Source of the DNA: Paracentrotus lividus
Taxonomy: Eukaryota > Echinodermata > Echinoidea > Camarodonta > Echinidae
Length of the DNA stretch: 64,000 nucleotides
NCBI GenBank assembly: GCA_940671915.1
Contig: CALNVZ010000649.1
Coordinates: forward strand, 7,977,233-8,041,232
Reading direction: 5' to 3'
The notes below the pieces were generated by a model. That model saw only the letters and a list, made by a program, of their open reading frames with translations, ran no database searches and had not been told where the DNA came from. This document shows positions 1 through 12,306 of this stretch, piece by piece. Every line of letters begins with the position of its first letter. Position 1 is the first letter of the stretch. The position numbers and the translations under genes were made by a program.

Positions 1-1445
1 AGATGCTCTGAAGTCTTATCTTTCAAATGCAATTTTTAAAAATGAGTTTCGTTCATGCTTGAGTACACACACAACATTTTTGTCGGGGGCTCAAAAACGG
101 CTTGCGCACAAATGGAAGAAAATGAGAAATACGATCATCAGACTTTTTGCTAATCAGCAGTCTTCCTCTATTTTTTTTTCTTTATCCTTGCCATTTTTTT
201 TTTTTTCAGATTTTGATTTGAAATTCATTTACAAAGCTATTTATTACTTTAATTGTTTTGTTTTGTTTTCATTTTAATATGTTATCATTTTACAAAAAAA
301 TGTTCTTTTAAACTTTTTTTTTTTGTCAACACATAAGAAAGAGGATTGGGTTGGTTGTTTAATTGATTGATCGATTGATTGCTTTGTTTATTTACTTCAA
401 TAGAACTATACATTTGCCTACCATTGCTATTCGACCTCGAATCGCCCCCAACCGAAATTTACACCGAAATTTTTGCCCTATCATTCGCCTATTTACCCCC
501 CACCCCCATTGAATAGCGCCATCCATTGACGAGGATGCGCCAAAGCGATCCTATACACTTCCTCTAATCTCTTCGCCTCCGTCGAGATAAGTCGTGTATT
601 TTTGCCCGCGCAAAAATAGCGTGTTTTCTCCCTTTTGGGTCTTCCTTGCGGTGTTTTGCCGAGGTTATATTGCTCGGATAATCTTTTTGAGTATTCTGAG
701 CTCTCCTTTTGGGTCTAGTCTTTTGGTTTTACCGAGATTGATAGTTTTATCTCTCGCGTGATCGTTTATTTTCACGCTCTCTCTTCCCGTAGACTTTCGT
801 ACGTTCATTACTGCGTGTATGTAATACGTGGTCGTGGTTTACGTTTGAGTGTTGTGTGTGTTTTGCGGCGCACAGAGTTTTTGTGCTCCGCTTCTTTGTT
901 AGACCCGCCTATTTACCCCCTTTGTGTATTAACATTTCTTTCTCTTTTTTTTTTTTACAGATTCGTCTTGTCTTTTTTTTTCTGTGTCTTCTTTTAATAA
1001 GAAGAAGCGGGGGAAGAAATTAGCGAGCAGGCGTGTGTTTTCTTCTGAGAAGTCCCCTTGCAGGGGGTGAGAGCTTGTCTTCACCACCTCGGATTTGCGG
1101 GGTGAGTATAATTGGGTCGAACACTGGCGGACAAAACCTCGCTGCTCGGAATCGTCGGTCCCTCAAAGTACGGGACCGTTGATATCTGACAGGTTTGGCA
1201 GCGTCCAGGATTATGACTGCTACGGCTCGCGCCGAGTGTATGCTAATCCTTTGCCCCGTTCGACTAACGGGAGATCTAAAACGGTTAACATCGGTTTCAC
1301 AACCGGTGGCCGGTTCACTGGCTAATTCAGTTCAGGCTGAAGGTGCTGGGTTCATTTCTCTCACGGTGCCGAATCCCATTGTGCCTCAGGCTTCGCCTGG
1401 CATAACCGGATCGAGCTCGGTTTCTTGATCGAGTTTGACCGGACC

Positions 1446-1957
1446 GGATATGGCGCCGTACCCTTAACTGAGGTAAATCGGATCCGCTAGTCGGTTTCTG
1501 TACCGGTTTTGGGTGAGTACCGTTCAAGACGGACCTATATCCTCGGATAGTAGGCCGCTTGTCGGTTACTCACTAGCCCGGATGACATGTCCAGAGCCTT
1601 CGCTCTGTTACTTGTCGGCGCATATCCCGCAGAGCGGGACGTCCCCGACCATATCCGGTCGCCCACCTTTGGTGGGGGGGGGTCCGTCTCTCTCGTTTTC
1701 ATACGGATATCGCGCCGTTCCCTTAACTGAGGTAAATCGGATCCGCAAGTCGGTTTCCGTACCGGTTTTGGGAGTGTATACCGTCCAATGCGGACCTGTA
1801 TCCTCGGATAGTAGGCCGCACGTTGGTTCCTCACTAGCGCGGCTGACACGTCCAAAGCCGTCGCTTTGTTTCTTGTCGGCGGGTATCCGGTAAAGCGGGA
1901 CGTCCCCGACATATCCGGTCACCACCTTTGGTGGCGGGGTCTGTCTCTCTCCGTTTT
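1446..1957 (+). repeat. Two tandem copies of a ~258-bp unit inside the DIRS-like element
   Basis: GGTAAATCGG at 1472 recurs at 1731, and GTCCGTCTCTCTC near 1682 recurs as GTCTGTCTCTCTC near 1939. The intervening text is alignable throughout, including TATCCTCGGATAGTAGGCCG and AAGCGGGACGTCCCCGAC-like stretches. The unit is about 257-259 bp. It lies in the 5' GC-rich part of the element, before the RNase H segment. Confidence 0.85.
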
Positions 1958-2518
1958 TAAGCTCGGAGTGTGTCCCCTTCCTTTTCGGATACTACGTCGG
2001 TGTGAGGCGTGAAGTGTTTCGGATCCCGCTCCGTTTTCTTTTCGGAGCCAGGGTATAGGCGGGCGTTTCTTTTTGAAACCTACACCCCGTCTTCCAAGTC
2101 GGTTTCCTTTCGGATCGGCACCGCATCTGAGGCGGCTCTTCCGTAGTGAAGCGTCGTAGACTTGCTTTTCCGGATCCCGATCCGGTTCCCGCGGGATCAG
2201 TGCCCCTTTACAGGCGGGCACTTCGGGTTCAGAGCGACTTCGTTCGTTGCCGAACCCGGATCCGGTTTTTCGATAGGAACCCTGTCCCCCTCAGGTTGGA
2301 CACTTCCTTTTCGGGTAGACATCAACTCTCGGATGCCAATCTGAAAGGTGTTGGTACTAGTATCAAAAAGTGGAGTGTACCTCCAGAGAGGTCGCAACGT
2401 GGTTAGCTAAAAAACGTACGATCAAATACACCTCCTCCTCCTCATAGTGACCACGAACGCGTCTCTTCAAGGTTGGGGGGGGGCCATTGTCAAGGTCGGA
2501 TGGTTTCCGGATCTTGGG

Positions 2519-2810
2519 TCCTCCCGAGGCCGCTGTCTCACTTTAACGTTCTGGAACTTTTGTCAGTTCTGTTTGTCCTTCAACGTTTTCGCGACCTTTT
2601 GGTGTGCCGTTCGGTGTTGATTCTCACGGACAACACCTCTCTGAAGGCCTACATCAACAAACAAGGAGGGACACACTCTTTGGAGTTGATCGATGTAGCG
2701 TTCCTCCTTTGGGAATGTTGCAATCGGGAGAAGATCGTCCTGGTTGCCTCCCACTCTCCGGGGGAGGACTATCTGATAGCAGACTTTCTATCCCTGGACA
2801 ACAGACTTCC
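2519..2810 (+). pseudogene. RNase H domain segment of the DIRS-like element (fossil)
   Basis: The translated segment shows HFNVLELLSVLFVLQRF, then LTDNTSLKAYINKQGGT, then a SPGEDYLIADFLS-like close. This order (LELLAV..L, TDNT..V.YIN.QGG, H.PG..N..AD.LSR) is characteristic of DIRS/Ngaro RNase H. The family call is therefore firm for this block, although the element as a whole is broken. Confidence 0.85.
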
Positions 2811-3149
2811 TCGGCTTTACTCCCGAGTCAGGGAACTTCTGCTTTCTTTCTGGACGCTTTCTCTCTTTTTTGGAAGGGTTGGAAGGCGTACGCTTTTCCA
2901 CCATTCAAGTTGATCCCTCTTTTCTCAGGAGGTTCAGGAGGATCAGACAACGGTGGTCTTGATTGCTCTACTGACGGCGATCGGGCCTGGTTTTCAGGAT
3001 CTTTGCTCTCGTAGCAGGGAACGCTGCCCCTTCAGGCCGTACCGGACTTATTTTCCTCTTCCGTTGTCGGGGTTCTACATGCGAATCCATCGCACCTTCT
3101 TTTAACTGCTTGCCTCTTTCGGCAGACGGCTAGGGATGAAGGCTTTTCA

Positions 3150-4195
3150 AGACGAGCAGCTGAGCTGCTAGTTGGAAGTAGACTGAGGTCGACTAGGATT
3201 GTATTCTTTTTCGCGCCTTGGGGCTTTCCTGGCCTGGTACGAACCTCTTGCAGGGTCCCCAGAGAGGCTCCTTTGCCTCTTATTGCCGATTTCCTTATTT
3301 CTCTGTTCGATAAGGGTAGGTCTCTCTCGACGATTCGAGGGTTTTGTTTGGCTATTTAGGCCATTCTTACTGGTTTTTGCTTATGGGGGATCGGTCTCTA
3401 CCGCCCCCTCCACCAGCTCTTGGCGTTGCTTAGGGCTTTTTCTTAAAACGCCCTATTTTTAAGCCCTTGACTCCAGCCTGGAGTTTTCATAAGTTTTGGA
3501 GGCTTTGTCTAAGCACCGTTCGAGCCTTTGAACTTGATTTACCTGTTAAATCAGTCCATTAAGACAAGTTTTCTCCTAGCAATAGTCTCTGGACAAAGGA
3601 GGAGTTTCGCTACATGTTCTCTCATATCTCCTGGTCATATTCGTTGGGAGAGATATGTGGTTCGTCAGATTCCTTTCACGTCCTTCATTGCTTAGAACCA
3701 AACAGCCTCGTTCGGACTCTATCGCGATCTTCATTCGTCCTCTGACGGGGTTCTCATCTTGTCGAAAAGACATTTTCTAGTGCCCCGTCAGGGCCCTTTA
3801 GGTTCTTCAAGTAGACTGAGAATCTTCGCACTCTCACAGTTATTGTTACTTCCCGTGAACCCATAAAGGGGTTTCTAGAGATACGTTATCCCGGTGGATA
3901 GTCTCCGCAATCAAGGCTGCGGGAGTGAAGGCCCTTGAAGAGGGAACTACTCCCAAGGCCTTCAACCAGGAACATCAGCTCCTCTTTGGGCCCTATTTAC
4001 TAGGTAGGGGTGGAAGATATTTGCAAGGCGGCCTTTTTGGCGTTCTGCAAATTCTTTCACCTCCTTTACCTGAGAGAAGTCGCTGCTAGTGAGGGTGTTT
4101 TCTCCCACCGCACCTCTCAAAGCAGCGGCGTCCCTCCATAGTTTCTTAACCGTTTGGTTGCCTCTCCGACTTTTGTCGGTGCTGGTCGTAGCAAT
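3150..4195 (+). pseudogene. Probable tyrosine-recombinase region of the DIRS-like element (fossil)
   Basis: Downstream of RNase H the readable pieces include a serine/arginine-rich start, a phrase of the type 'SLFDKGRSLSTIRGF' and other short fragments. These resemble the N-terminal SAM-like part of DIRS recombinases (LF..G.S..TI..Y). Position and order fit the DIRS layout (RNase H then YR). The catalytic RHRY set was not securely identified, so the call rests on context. Confidence 0.4.
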
Positions 4196-4282
4196 GGTAG
4201 GCAAATGTATAGTTCTATTGAGTAAATCATAAAAATTACAATCTAATTTATTATTTACGATATAGAATATACATTTGCCTAC
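4192..4282. repeat. Internal complementary region (ICR) of the DIRS-like element
   Basis: AATGGTAGGCAAATGTATAG (from about 4194) is the reverse complement of the element's left edge (about 391-425). It runs directly into AAATCATAAAAATTACAATC (from about 4223), the reverse complement of the right edge (about 4500-4546). A single block complementary to both termini, joined as they would be in a circle, is the DIRS ICR used in replication. Confidence 0.85.
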
Positions 4283-5393
4283 AATCTCCCTCGTCCCCTT
4301 TCCGTTGCAACATACGGAAGTTCTTTGGGGCGATAGAGTTAGAGGAAGTGTATAGGATCGCTTTCGGCCGCATCCTCGTCAATGGAGGCGCTATTCAATG
4401 GGGGGTGGGGGGTAAATAGGCGAATGATAGGGCAAAAATTTCGGTGTAAATTTCGGGTTTGGGGCGATATCGAGGTCGAAATGATGGTAGGCCAAATGTA
4501 TTTCTAATATCGTAAATAATAAAATTAGATTGTAATTTTTATGATTTGTTTTGTTCATGCCTGACCAAACACGGAAAGTTTTGTCGGAGGTTCAAAAAAA
4601 AAAAAATAAATAAATAAAATTTGTTAAATTCAAAAGGTATTATTTATTCTGAATCATTATTCTGAATCAGGTACTCCCATTCGGATTGATTGTTACTCTT
4701 CACTGATCAATGATTATGTTAGTCTTTTGAGTCGATTTCCTATGACTCTTCCAACGATTTAATCAATCATTTGAACAATCTATCAAAAAGTAATCGATCA
4801 ATCATTCAAAGAAACAAATTAATTAATCAAACGATCAATCGTTCAAAGTGGTCAATATATCAATCCTTCATTCAATCAATCGATCAATTAATAAATAAAT
4901 CCAATCAATCAACCAACCAAATCCCCTTTCTTGGGTTGACAAGATTTTTTAAATTTTATTTTATGATTATTCTTATTTTTTTTTTAGTTTGAAGGAATAT
5001 TCAATGCCAAAAGAAAACATGTTTAAATGTGGGAAAAAAACAAACAAACAAAACGATTCAATTAAATAAATAGCTTTGTAAATGAATTTTGATAGCAAAA
5101 TTCGAAAATAATGGCAAAGATAATGAAACGGTTCAGAGCAAGTCTGCTGATTAGCAAAAAGTCTGATGATCGTATTTCTCATTTTCTTCCATTTTGTGCG
5201 CAAGCCTTTTTTTGAGCCCCCGACAAAAACATTCTGTGTGCGCTCAAGCATGAACGAAACTTATTATTTTAAATGGCATTTGAAAGATAAGACTTCAGAG
5301 CATCTATTACCATCAAAATATAGACATCATAATTTGAAACGAAATTTTGACAGACTTTTAAAAACTGTCCCGTTTTTATTGATACACCCTGTA

Positions 5394-8300
5394 GAGGAGA
5401 CGTTTGTATTCTACAATTTTATGGCATTACAAAACTGAAATATTTATACCTTGTGCGTGCAAAAAAAGGTGAAACACAATCCTCATGGAAGTATATAGAT
5501 TTTAAATTTTGGTGAAAGTCTAGGTTTAGTGTCTCCACACCCTATCAAGAATATGATTGACTATAAAGAATCCTATACTCAGAGATGTCAACTATTTCTG
5601 ATTTCACATTTGATTCAAATTCTACGGTGATAGCCTGTGACGCCATTTTCTATTCCCCTCATTTGTATGTAGCCTGAAGCATGTAAAGATGTAGTTAACT
5701 TGTTATCAGTCTTGTCTGGATGATAATCTACATGTACAGTGTATATTGATGAGATTTAGGTATTTTTGCCTTTCTACGACTTTTTTTATATAAAACAAAA
5801 ACACATTTATTGTGAAACTAGAGCAATAAAAGAAGAGCTTAATTTTAATGTAGTTGATTTTGCCAGTACTCTATTATCAATCTCTAGTCTATCTTTTCAA
5901 CTTTGGTGGTAATGCTATGTAAATCCATCTAGCTTTTAGAATCTTTCATCTTCTCTCAAAAGCATCTTGGAATTTCTCCATGTTCATGATGCTAATGTTA
6001 AAAAGGATGTTAAAGATGTACTGACAGAACAGCTACATGTGCATGACGGGCATGTGAGCACTCGGCAGAAACGTGCTGCTTACTTCGGCCCATTCTTGGG
6101 ATGTTTTAGCATGTGAATCATAGGTTGAAGGTTCTCACCAATGCGTGGTCTGTTTCTCATTTCGATAAGAATGAGCTTTTTCAAAGCGATAGAAACGATT
6201 CAGGGCTTTAATAACAATGTGACAGTTGGGGGGGGGGGGGGGGGGAGGGGGATGTGCTACATGTAGGAGAGGTGGGTGTCAGGAAGCAAGTAGGGGTAGA
6301 AGAAGAGATTCTGCTTTAGTATTAGATCCCTTTGACTGGATAAAAGATATTTTAGTTGTAAGGAGGGAGGGACAGGTACAAAGGTGCTCTGCGTCTCCTG
6401 GAACCATTGCAGACTCCTTGTCATTCAACATAAGTATCAGATGATGAATGAAATGTGTTGCATCGGAATGGGCAAAGAGACTGGCTTGGATTACTGACAA
6501 CTTGTGTGTGGAATGCACACCACAGAACTGTTATTTTATAACTTACATGTTAATGGAATGCACATCAAATATTCTGTTAAACATGTGCTTGTAATATGAC
6601 TCGTGTCTTTGCCTTTACATGTACATTGTACATGTATGTTTCTGTATGTGTGAACATTAATTAAAGCTGAATCAGGACTTAACACATACTTGTATCTTCT
6701 CGCTTTAATAACTGTTTTTAATCATCAACGTTTTTACAAACATACATGTAGATGTCAGAAGTTAATCAATCACCAACTCTATGTTTGAGCAACTTTAAAT
6801 TAGGATCTGGCAAGTATCAATGTTCAGATGAACATTTTCATTCCCTATTAAAAACCATTTGATACTCCGTAAATGCCCAACAGTAATTTTCTTCCATCTT
6901 CAATTTCCTATTAAGTGTAAGTGGTATTAAAATGTGTTGCTCATGCCTCTTGTTAATGCTAAAAGTCTTCCATTCCAAATCTAAGTTTAATCTACAGCTC
7001 AAATATTTATGTGCAAGCGCATCGTGATGGCCATGTTCACATGAAGCTAGAAACCTTTCACATTTGTATAGAGTCCAAATATACATGTAGTTTTTAAAAC
7101 AAAAAATATATACTACACTTCTATTAATTTTTTTTTTGTTTTTTTTTGTGTGTGTTTTTTTGTGTTTTTTGTTGCCAATAGAACCTACAGTACATCTCTT
7201 CTTCTCGAGTCGTTTCTTGCATTGTGCTGTTTGATTGTATCATAATATCTGTTTACATCAGAGCCTACATGTACATGTACATTGTATTATAAATGCATTT
7301 CAAATCAACATACAATGTAGTTCACGCTGACATTTATATATAATGGTTTTTTTATTAATTCAAAAATCAAAGTCGTAGCCACATTGCTAAATTGCATATG
7401 ATTTTTTACAAAGTTCGAATACATAATATATAATAGTAATTAATGAGCATAACATAAATATTCTAGTAAATAAATAGTCAATTCAGTAGCTACATTGTAA
7501 GTGTAAATATACAATGTACAGACTAATAATATATTAATTATAAAAAAACAAAATCTAACTGAGAAAAGATGAAAAGAGTAACAAAAAGACTACTGGAAGT
7601 AGGACAAAAGGAAGAGGAACTGCAGGGTAATAAAGAGAGATTGATAGTAGAAACAATGAGAAATTACATGAAGAAACATGAAGTGTAACAATTCTTATTC
7701 AACATAATGAAATAGATCAACCGTAAAATATACATTACTTATTATCAAGATAATAATTACACTAGCAAACTCACAAATTAATTATGGCATTTAAAAGTAT
7801 AGTTGGGTGGTAATGAAAGTAGGAAGGGAAAATATCATAGGCGTGAACACAAAAATATGAGAAATAAAAAATTATTATTATTATTATCCGTTCCTTTAAA
7901 TTAATCACTAGCATTGAAAACAATATACATGTAAGAGTAGCGTCTTAAAGTCATTTACATTTTCGCATTAATAATGTGAACAAATCATACAGAAGAACGG
8001 GTCCTGTCCTTTGCAAAGTGTAGCGCAGTAATTAATATTGAATATTGATGAATTAATATTGAGGTTAGAATAATAATGATAATAGAAGAAATTTAAATTC
8101 AGTTGAAGAGGGGATAATGGACTTGTGATAATTTCGGCTGACATGTCCAGACAATGAGATAGGGTTACGTTTCCATAATTATGTATGTGTACGTATATTG
8201 TAGACATATATATATTTACATTTCATTTAGTATTCGTACAAAGTATGGGATTGGACTTTGCCTGAAACGTTCAGTTCTGCATCTTATCTGAGTGTATGGA

Positions 8301-9252
8301 GTGACTCTTCTCTTCTACCTGCAGAATCGTTTTGATTTGAAAGGGGTATCATGTAGGATTGAAATCCTCTCCAGGAGTGTTTTCGAGAGATGTGTGCAGC
8401 TAAGGGCACTCTATACTAACCTGTTTGTAATCCAATACTGTTTCTATCAAATGTGACTTGTTTTTAATCTGTTCAAAGCTATGGTAGCATGCAAGCCGTA
8501 AGGAATAGATGCAGAGATAATAAAGACAGAAAACACCTCAAAATAAAACTATTTTTGGATCAGTAATTTGGGCTTCGTATTGGTGCTGCTGGCTATTTTT
8601 GGAAAGAAAATATTTTGATTTTTCAAGTGCAGGATTAGGTAGTGTCCGCATGTTGACTTCCATAACAGTATAAAGGGCATGGTGTTAACGTTTGGTTATA
8701 TAGTCTTGGGGAGTACTATTGTTCACTTTTTAGATTCGTTGCCAGATGGTATCCTACAAAAATGTATACATGTAGTTATTGTAGACTATAAAAAATGTTG
8801 TCACATAAAAATCCTTTATAATCCTTTCAGACATTAACATTTACTGGAAATCATGCAAGGAATATCACTTAATCCTTTCACACACATGTTGTCAACTTAT
8901 ACAATGCAGCCACTGTGAGACTACATGTCCATACAATGTACATGTATATGTTCAATTAAATGCCAATTCGCTGTTTGCTACAAAAACTTCAACCTGCGTA
9001 TAAGAAGATTGACTCCAATTTGACTTATTAATACATCTAAGGAAGATGTGGACGCATAGAACAATAAATCCAAGACAATGATTGAAAAGATTCAAACCAA
9101 AGTATAAGTTACATGTACCTTTGAATCCATTCCTAGAGAGTCTCACATCATTTGCAAATTGATTAACCTCTCAGAGTCCTTTTAGCATAGACTTTTTTGC
9201 AAAAAAGTCCCATCGTTAGTGAAATTTGCAAGGGACATTGGGTAGAGGTGAA
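5394..9252. other. Upstream non-coding DNA without a recognisable gene
   Basis: AT-rich sequence with frequent TACATGTA words, a poly-G tract near 6228 and a few ATT/TTA microsatellites (about 7868-7890). Only short open frames occur, none with recognisable domains or plausible splice structure. A 5' UTR exon or promoter of the downstream RALGPS gene could lie here but cannot be seen. Confidence 0.6.
6227..6256. repeat. Poly-G tract
   Basis: A run of about 19 G from 6228, one A, then further G. The reading frame through it (polyglycine) is an artefact of the homopolymer. Confidence 0.9.
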
Positions 9253-9441
9253 TACTGTATAAGTGGTTATTTTCACGAATTTCGCGAGTCGGTCATCGCG
9301 AAAAATTTTCACTTCAATACAAGGCTATTTATAGTGATGAAGTCATCACCAAAATCACGAAATTTTGCTCTCGCGAATTTCCCCAACTAGTCCAAAATCG
9401 CGAAAATATCTGTACGCGAAAATATTGGCTTATATACAGTA
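9253..9441. mobile_element. MITE with TACTGTATA... inverted ends (Tc1/mariner-like)
   Basis: TACTGTATAAGTGGTTATTT at the left pairs with ATTGGCTTATATACAGTA at the right. Both subterminal parts carry TTTCGCGA / TCGCGAAAA blocks in inverted orientation. It is about 189 bp and non-coding, ending in TA. A remnant of the same family (CGCAAAAATATTTGTACGC) is near 16780. Confidence 0.75.
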
Positions 9442-10075
9442 GCCTCTAGAAATCTTCTGAAGATCGGAATGTAGTGAAAGAAAAAGTTTAGGATAAAGGG
9501 AAAGGGAGTTTTAAAGCAAGAGATATACAAATAACATTAATTTAATTATAATGGGAATGGAAAATTTATAGGTAAGGTATAGAGGTGAATAGAGGTGAAT
9601 AGCCTACACTGTAATTGTAAGTAGTCCTTGCGTCCACATCTTCTGAAGATCTGAATATAGTGAAAGTAAAAGTTTGGGATATAGGTAGATGGCATATCAG
9701 GACAACTACTTACTGGACAATTAACCCCCCCCCCCCCCCCAGATGACTATCCCCTAGAAATTGGGTGAGGGTTTGGTGTAGAGTTATGGGGTAGATTTTT
9801 TTGTGGGGGTAGTTGTCTTGAAAGAAGTTGTCCTATAACCGGTAGATTGTTCTAAAATCCAGATGTCTGTGATACGGGTAGAGATGAATAACATTTTAAT
9901 TTTAATTTACTAAAATCTTATTATAGAGGTTATTACATGTATAGAGGAGATGGAAGAAAACTTTGGAATGGAGACGGGGCAGATATGGTGAGCCTAAATA
10001 GTAATCTTCTGAAGATCTGAATGTAGGGAAAACAAAACTTTGGGATATAGGGAGAGAGATAGATGTATTGTGTGT
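9442..10075. repeat. Diverged local triplication containing an inserted C/G-rich repeat
   Basis: The phrase ATCTTCTGAAGATCNGAATR followed by GTGAAAG.AAAAGTTT.GGATA occurs near 9448, 9640 and 10005, each followed by similar AT-rich text (taataacatttt-like) and 'atagaggtgaat'. The copies are irregularly spaced because the element at 9699-9842 lies within the second unit. Confidence 0.65.
9699..9842 (-). repeat. Inverted element built from GGACAA.TACCCC motifs, copy 1
   Basis: Starts with AGGACAACTACTTACTGGAC and ends with GGGGGTAGTTGTC..AAGTTGTCC, so the same motif is iterated in opposite directions at the two ends. The centre reads as the reverse complement of 'ATCTACCCCATAACTC..ACCAAACCCTCACCC'. 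Two more copies are at 25953 and 45440. Confidence 0.65.
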
Positions 10076-10079
10076 GTGG

Positions 10080-11272
10080 GGGGGGGGAGGGTATGATTAT
10101 CATTTGTTCCTAATTTAATGATGGTCTTATGGTCTTAGGGGGAAAGATTGAATATTCTAATTTTACAGGCAACTCCAAAATGAGTGAAAATACAAATTTT
10201 CACTCCAAGTTCATTCAAATTTCACTCTAAACTCCCTATTTCTGAAAATCACTCCATGAAAAGTGAAATTTCACTTGTTTTTTTTTTTTTAAGAGGAATC
10301 TACTCAAGATATGAACATACAGACAAATATAAATGTGATACATTTAGTGATAGCTTTCTACGCCTTAAAATTTAATTGAACGGTTTTGTTCTTTTCTTTT
10401 TCCCTTTTATCATTTAAAACATCTATAAGTTTTACATTGCTGTGTGTTATTATTTTGTCATTTTTTTTTATCAATAGACAAGTTTACTAAGTTATTATAA
10501 TTTTATCCATGTTTCTTTCTTGTTGACATTAGTAACAAGGTGTTCAAACAACATGTAATAAAAGAATGAACTACAATCCAATGTGCACACATTAGTTGTT
10601 GCTATGTCAGGCAAACCTCAGACAAGCTTTCAGGTTGTAAAGAACAACCTTTGTTTAAAAAGTATGCATAAAATTTGAATATGTTAGTAAACTGGTCTAC
10701 TGAAAAAGAACAAGACGAAATTGAACTGAGCTAAAGATTGTGCTCAGAAGTTATTGAACATGGAAAACGAGACAGGAAGGGGGTAACAGAAAAACTAGTA
10801 AAGGCCTAGAATCAAGAGAGATGAAAGAGTGTGATGTTTGAGGGATAAAGATTGTTGACCCACTTAGAGAGGAACTACAAGAGGGAAAATTTAGGATGAA
10901 AACTGGGAAAGCTAATGGAAGCTGACATGTGTTGTCCGGATTATCTTTGGGTGGTTTTGGGGATGTTTTTAAGGTTAGGAGAGGCACGTGTGTTAGCTAG
11001 GTCAGTAAACAAAATAACTTGATCGTCTTAACAAGGATGAAAAATGATCACTGCCTGTCTTTTCTGGTTCAGCCATTAAGGTGACCTATCAGAAAATAGT
11101 TCACTGCCAGTGTACTTTAGTTGAAAACTTTATCTTCCTCATATTTCATAAAAATATTAAATGATAAAAACATAAAGAGTGAATTTGAAGAAAAAAAAGT
11201 GAAATAAGAAAAAGTACAAACAAGACAATGGGTACATGTATATAAAAATAGTGGTATTAAACATAATTAATA
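10080..11272. other. Upstream non-coding DNA, nothing recognised
   Basis: Single-copy-looking AT-rich sequence with a short G tract at about 10079-10088 and no open frame with domain content or splice signals. Confidence 0.5.
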
Positions 11273-11430
11273 TGGGCTCCATAACACAAAGGTTTGCAAT
11301 CAATTGCAAATTTGAATGAACCTAACTCTGATTGGTTGCTTGTCAGTCTTTTGAACCAACAGCCAGTGCAACAATATTGATTAGGTATTGCCATTTTACG
11401 ATTTATTGCAAACCTTTTTGTTATGGGTCC
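11273..11430. mobile_element. MITE with GGGCYCCATAACA ends, copy 1
   Basis: Left end GGGCTCCATAACACAAAGG, then TTTGCAATCAATTGCAAA. The right end TTGCAAACCTTTTTGTTATG is followed by GGGTCC. The terminal inverted repeat is about 25 bp and the interior about 110 bp with no coding capacity. A second copy begins 387 bp downstream. Confidence 0.8.
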
Positions 11431-11659
11431 ATAAAGTTATAAGATTAATCACATGCATCAAATAAATCTGCATTGCACTTTACCTTAATTTCTTAGAGAA
11501 ATAGGCATATAGAATTTCAGTAAATATGAATTATACTCTTAATACTATTCAAATACTTATGAAACAAAAACATTTAACGTTGGGATACCAAGTGCTTTGA
11601 GTAGCAGGTCATACCATTTTACATGAATTTGTACATGCATGGTACATTTTCCTAGACCA

Positions 11660-11820
11660 GGGCCCCGTAACACGAAGGTTTGCAATCAATAATTGCAAGG
11701 TTGCAGTAGCCAATCACAATCAGTGTTGAATGCGTTTATTGTTCAAATTACTGGATAGTATTACCAATTACAATGGTTCTTATAAAATGTGCATTTAATT
11801 GCAAACCTGTTATGGGGCCC
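11660..11820. mobile_element. MITE with GGGCCCCGTAACA ends, copy 2
   Basis: GGGCCCCGTAACACGAAGG followed by TTTGCAATCAATAATTGCAA. The right end is ATTGCAAACCTGTTATGGGG plus CCC. Same family and orientation-symmetric ends as the copy at 11273, with a diverged interior ('CCAATCACAATCAG' against 'CTGATTGGTTG' type segments). Confidence 0.8.
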
Positions 11821-12306
11821 AGGACATTGTTTAAAAAAAAAAACTGTTAAAAAGTAAAAGTTTGACAAATTCTCATTGAATCCTCATTGAATTCTCATTG
11901 AATTTCATGCAAGGGGCCTCAGAATTTGTAGTTTTGATTCATCTTCTTCATTCATTCTGCGCTCAGTCAATATGTTTCCAAGTCCTCAAGGCCTCTTTAT
12001 ATCTCTCATCGGATGTGATGAGACTGTAAAGTAGATATCTACCCCATCTTAAGAGGGAAATTCCTCTTACTCATACAGAGTGAGGTAGGGAAGAAGGGAT
12101 ACTTTTTAATGACACCATTCTCGCGTGCAAGTACCAACCAGTTATAGCATTTATTTTGTTTACATGAGCACTTTGCATTCTGACTTGAAGATGTTGTGGA
12201 ATTCGAGATTCATGTTTTCCTCTTCTCATTGCAGGCCTATGAGGCTAAATCACACTTTTACAAAATACTTATTCCATCATTTACAGAAACTACATATGTG
12301 ACCCAT

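Larger units (their letters stand above)
390..4546 (+). mobile_element. DIRS-like tyrosine-recombinase retroelement, degraded fossil copy
   Basis: The ends are inverted repeats: about 390-570 pairs with about 4335-4546 (for example CACTTCCTCTAA near 558 against TTAGAGGAAGTG near 4340). Just inside the right repeat lies a region complementary to both extreme ends, which is the hallmark internal complementary region of DIRS elements. Between the repeats, on the + strand, are a GC-richer presumed gag-like region, an RNase H segment and a tyrosine-recombinase-like segment. No obvious target duplication is seen, as expected for DIRS. The coding part carries multiple breaks (several at least), so the copy is dead. 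The arms have diverged only modestly, suggesting middle age rather than great age. It lies inside the longer inverted-repeat transposon. Confidence 0.82.
1..5393. mobile_element. Long-inverted-repeat DNA transposon (mariner-like end), left end outside the window, interrupted by a DIRS element
   Basis: Bases 1-387 are matched in reverse complement by about 4860-5305. The first bases of the window (AGATGCTCTGAAGTC) pair with GACTTCAGAGCATCT ending at 5305, so the left arm must begin before the window. The right arm runs on to ACACCCTGTA at 5384-5393. ACACCCTGTA is the kind of terminus seen in mariner/IS630-type elements (TACAGGGTGT at the other end), and that family assignment is an inference. 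A third, direct-oriented fragment of the arm (GTTCATGC..TTTTGTCGG) occurs at about 4552-4600. No transposase reading frame is visible, so this is non-autonomous or a foldback derivative. The short open frames inside the arms are mirror images of each other and are not genes. Confidence 0.7.
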
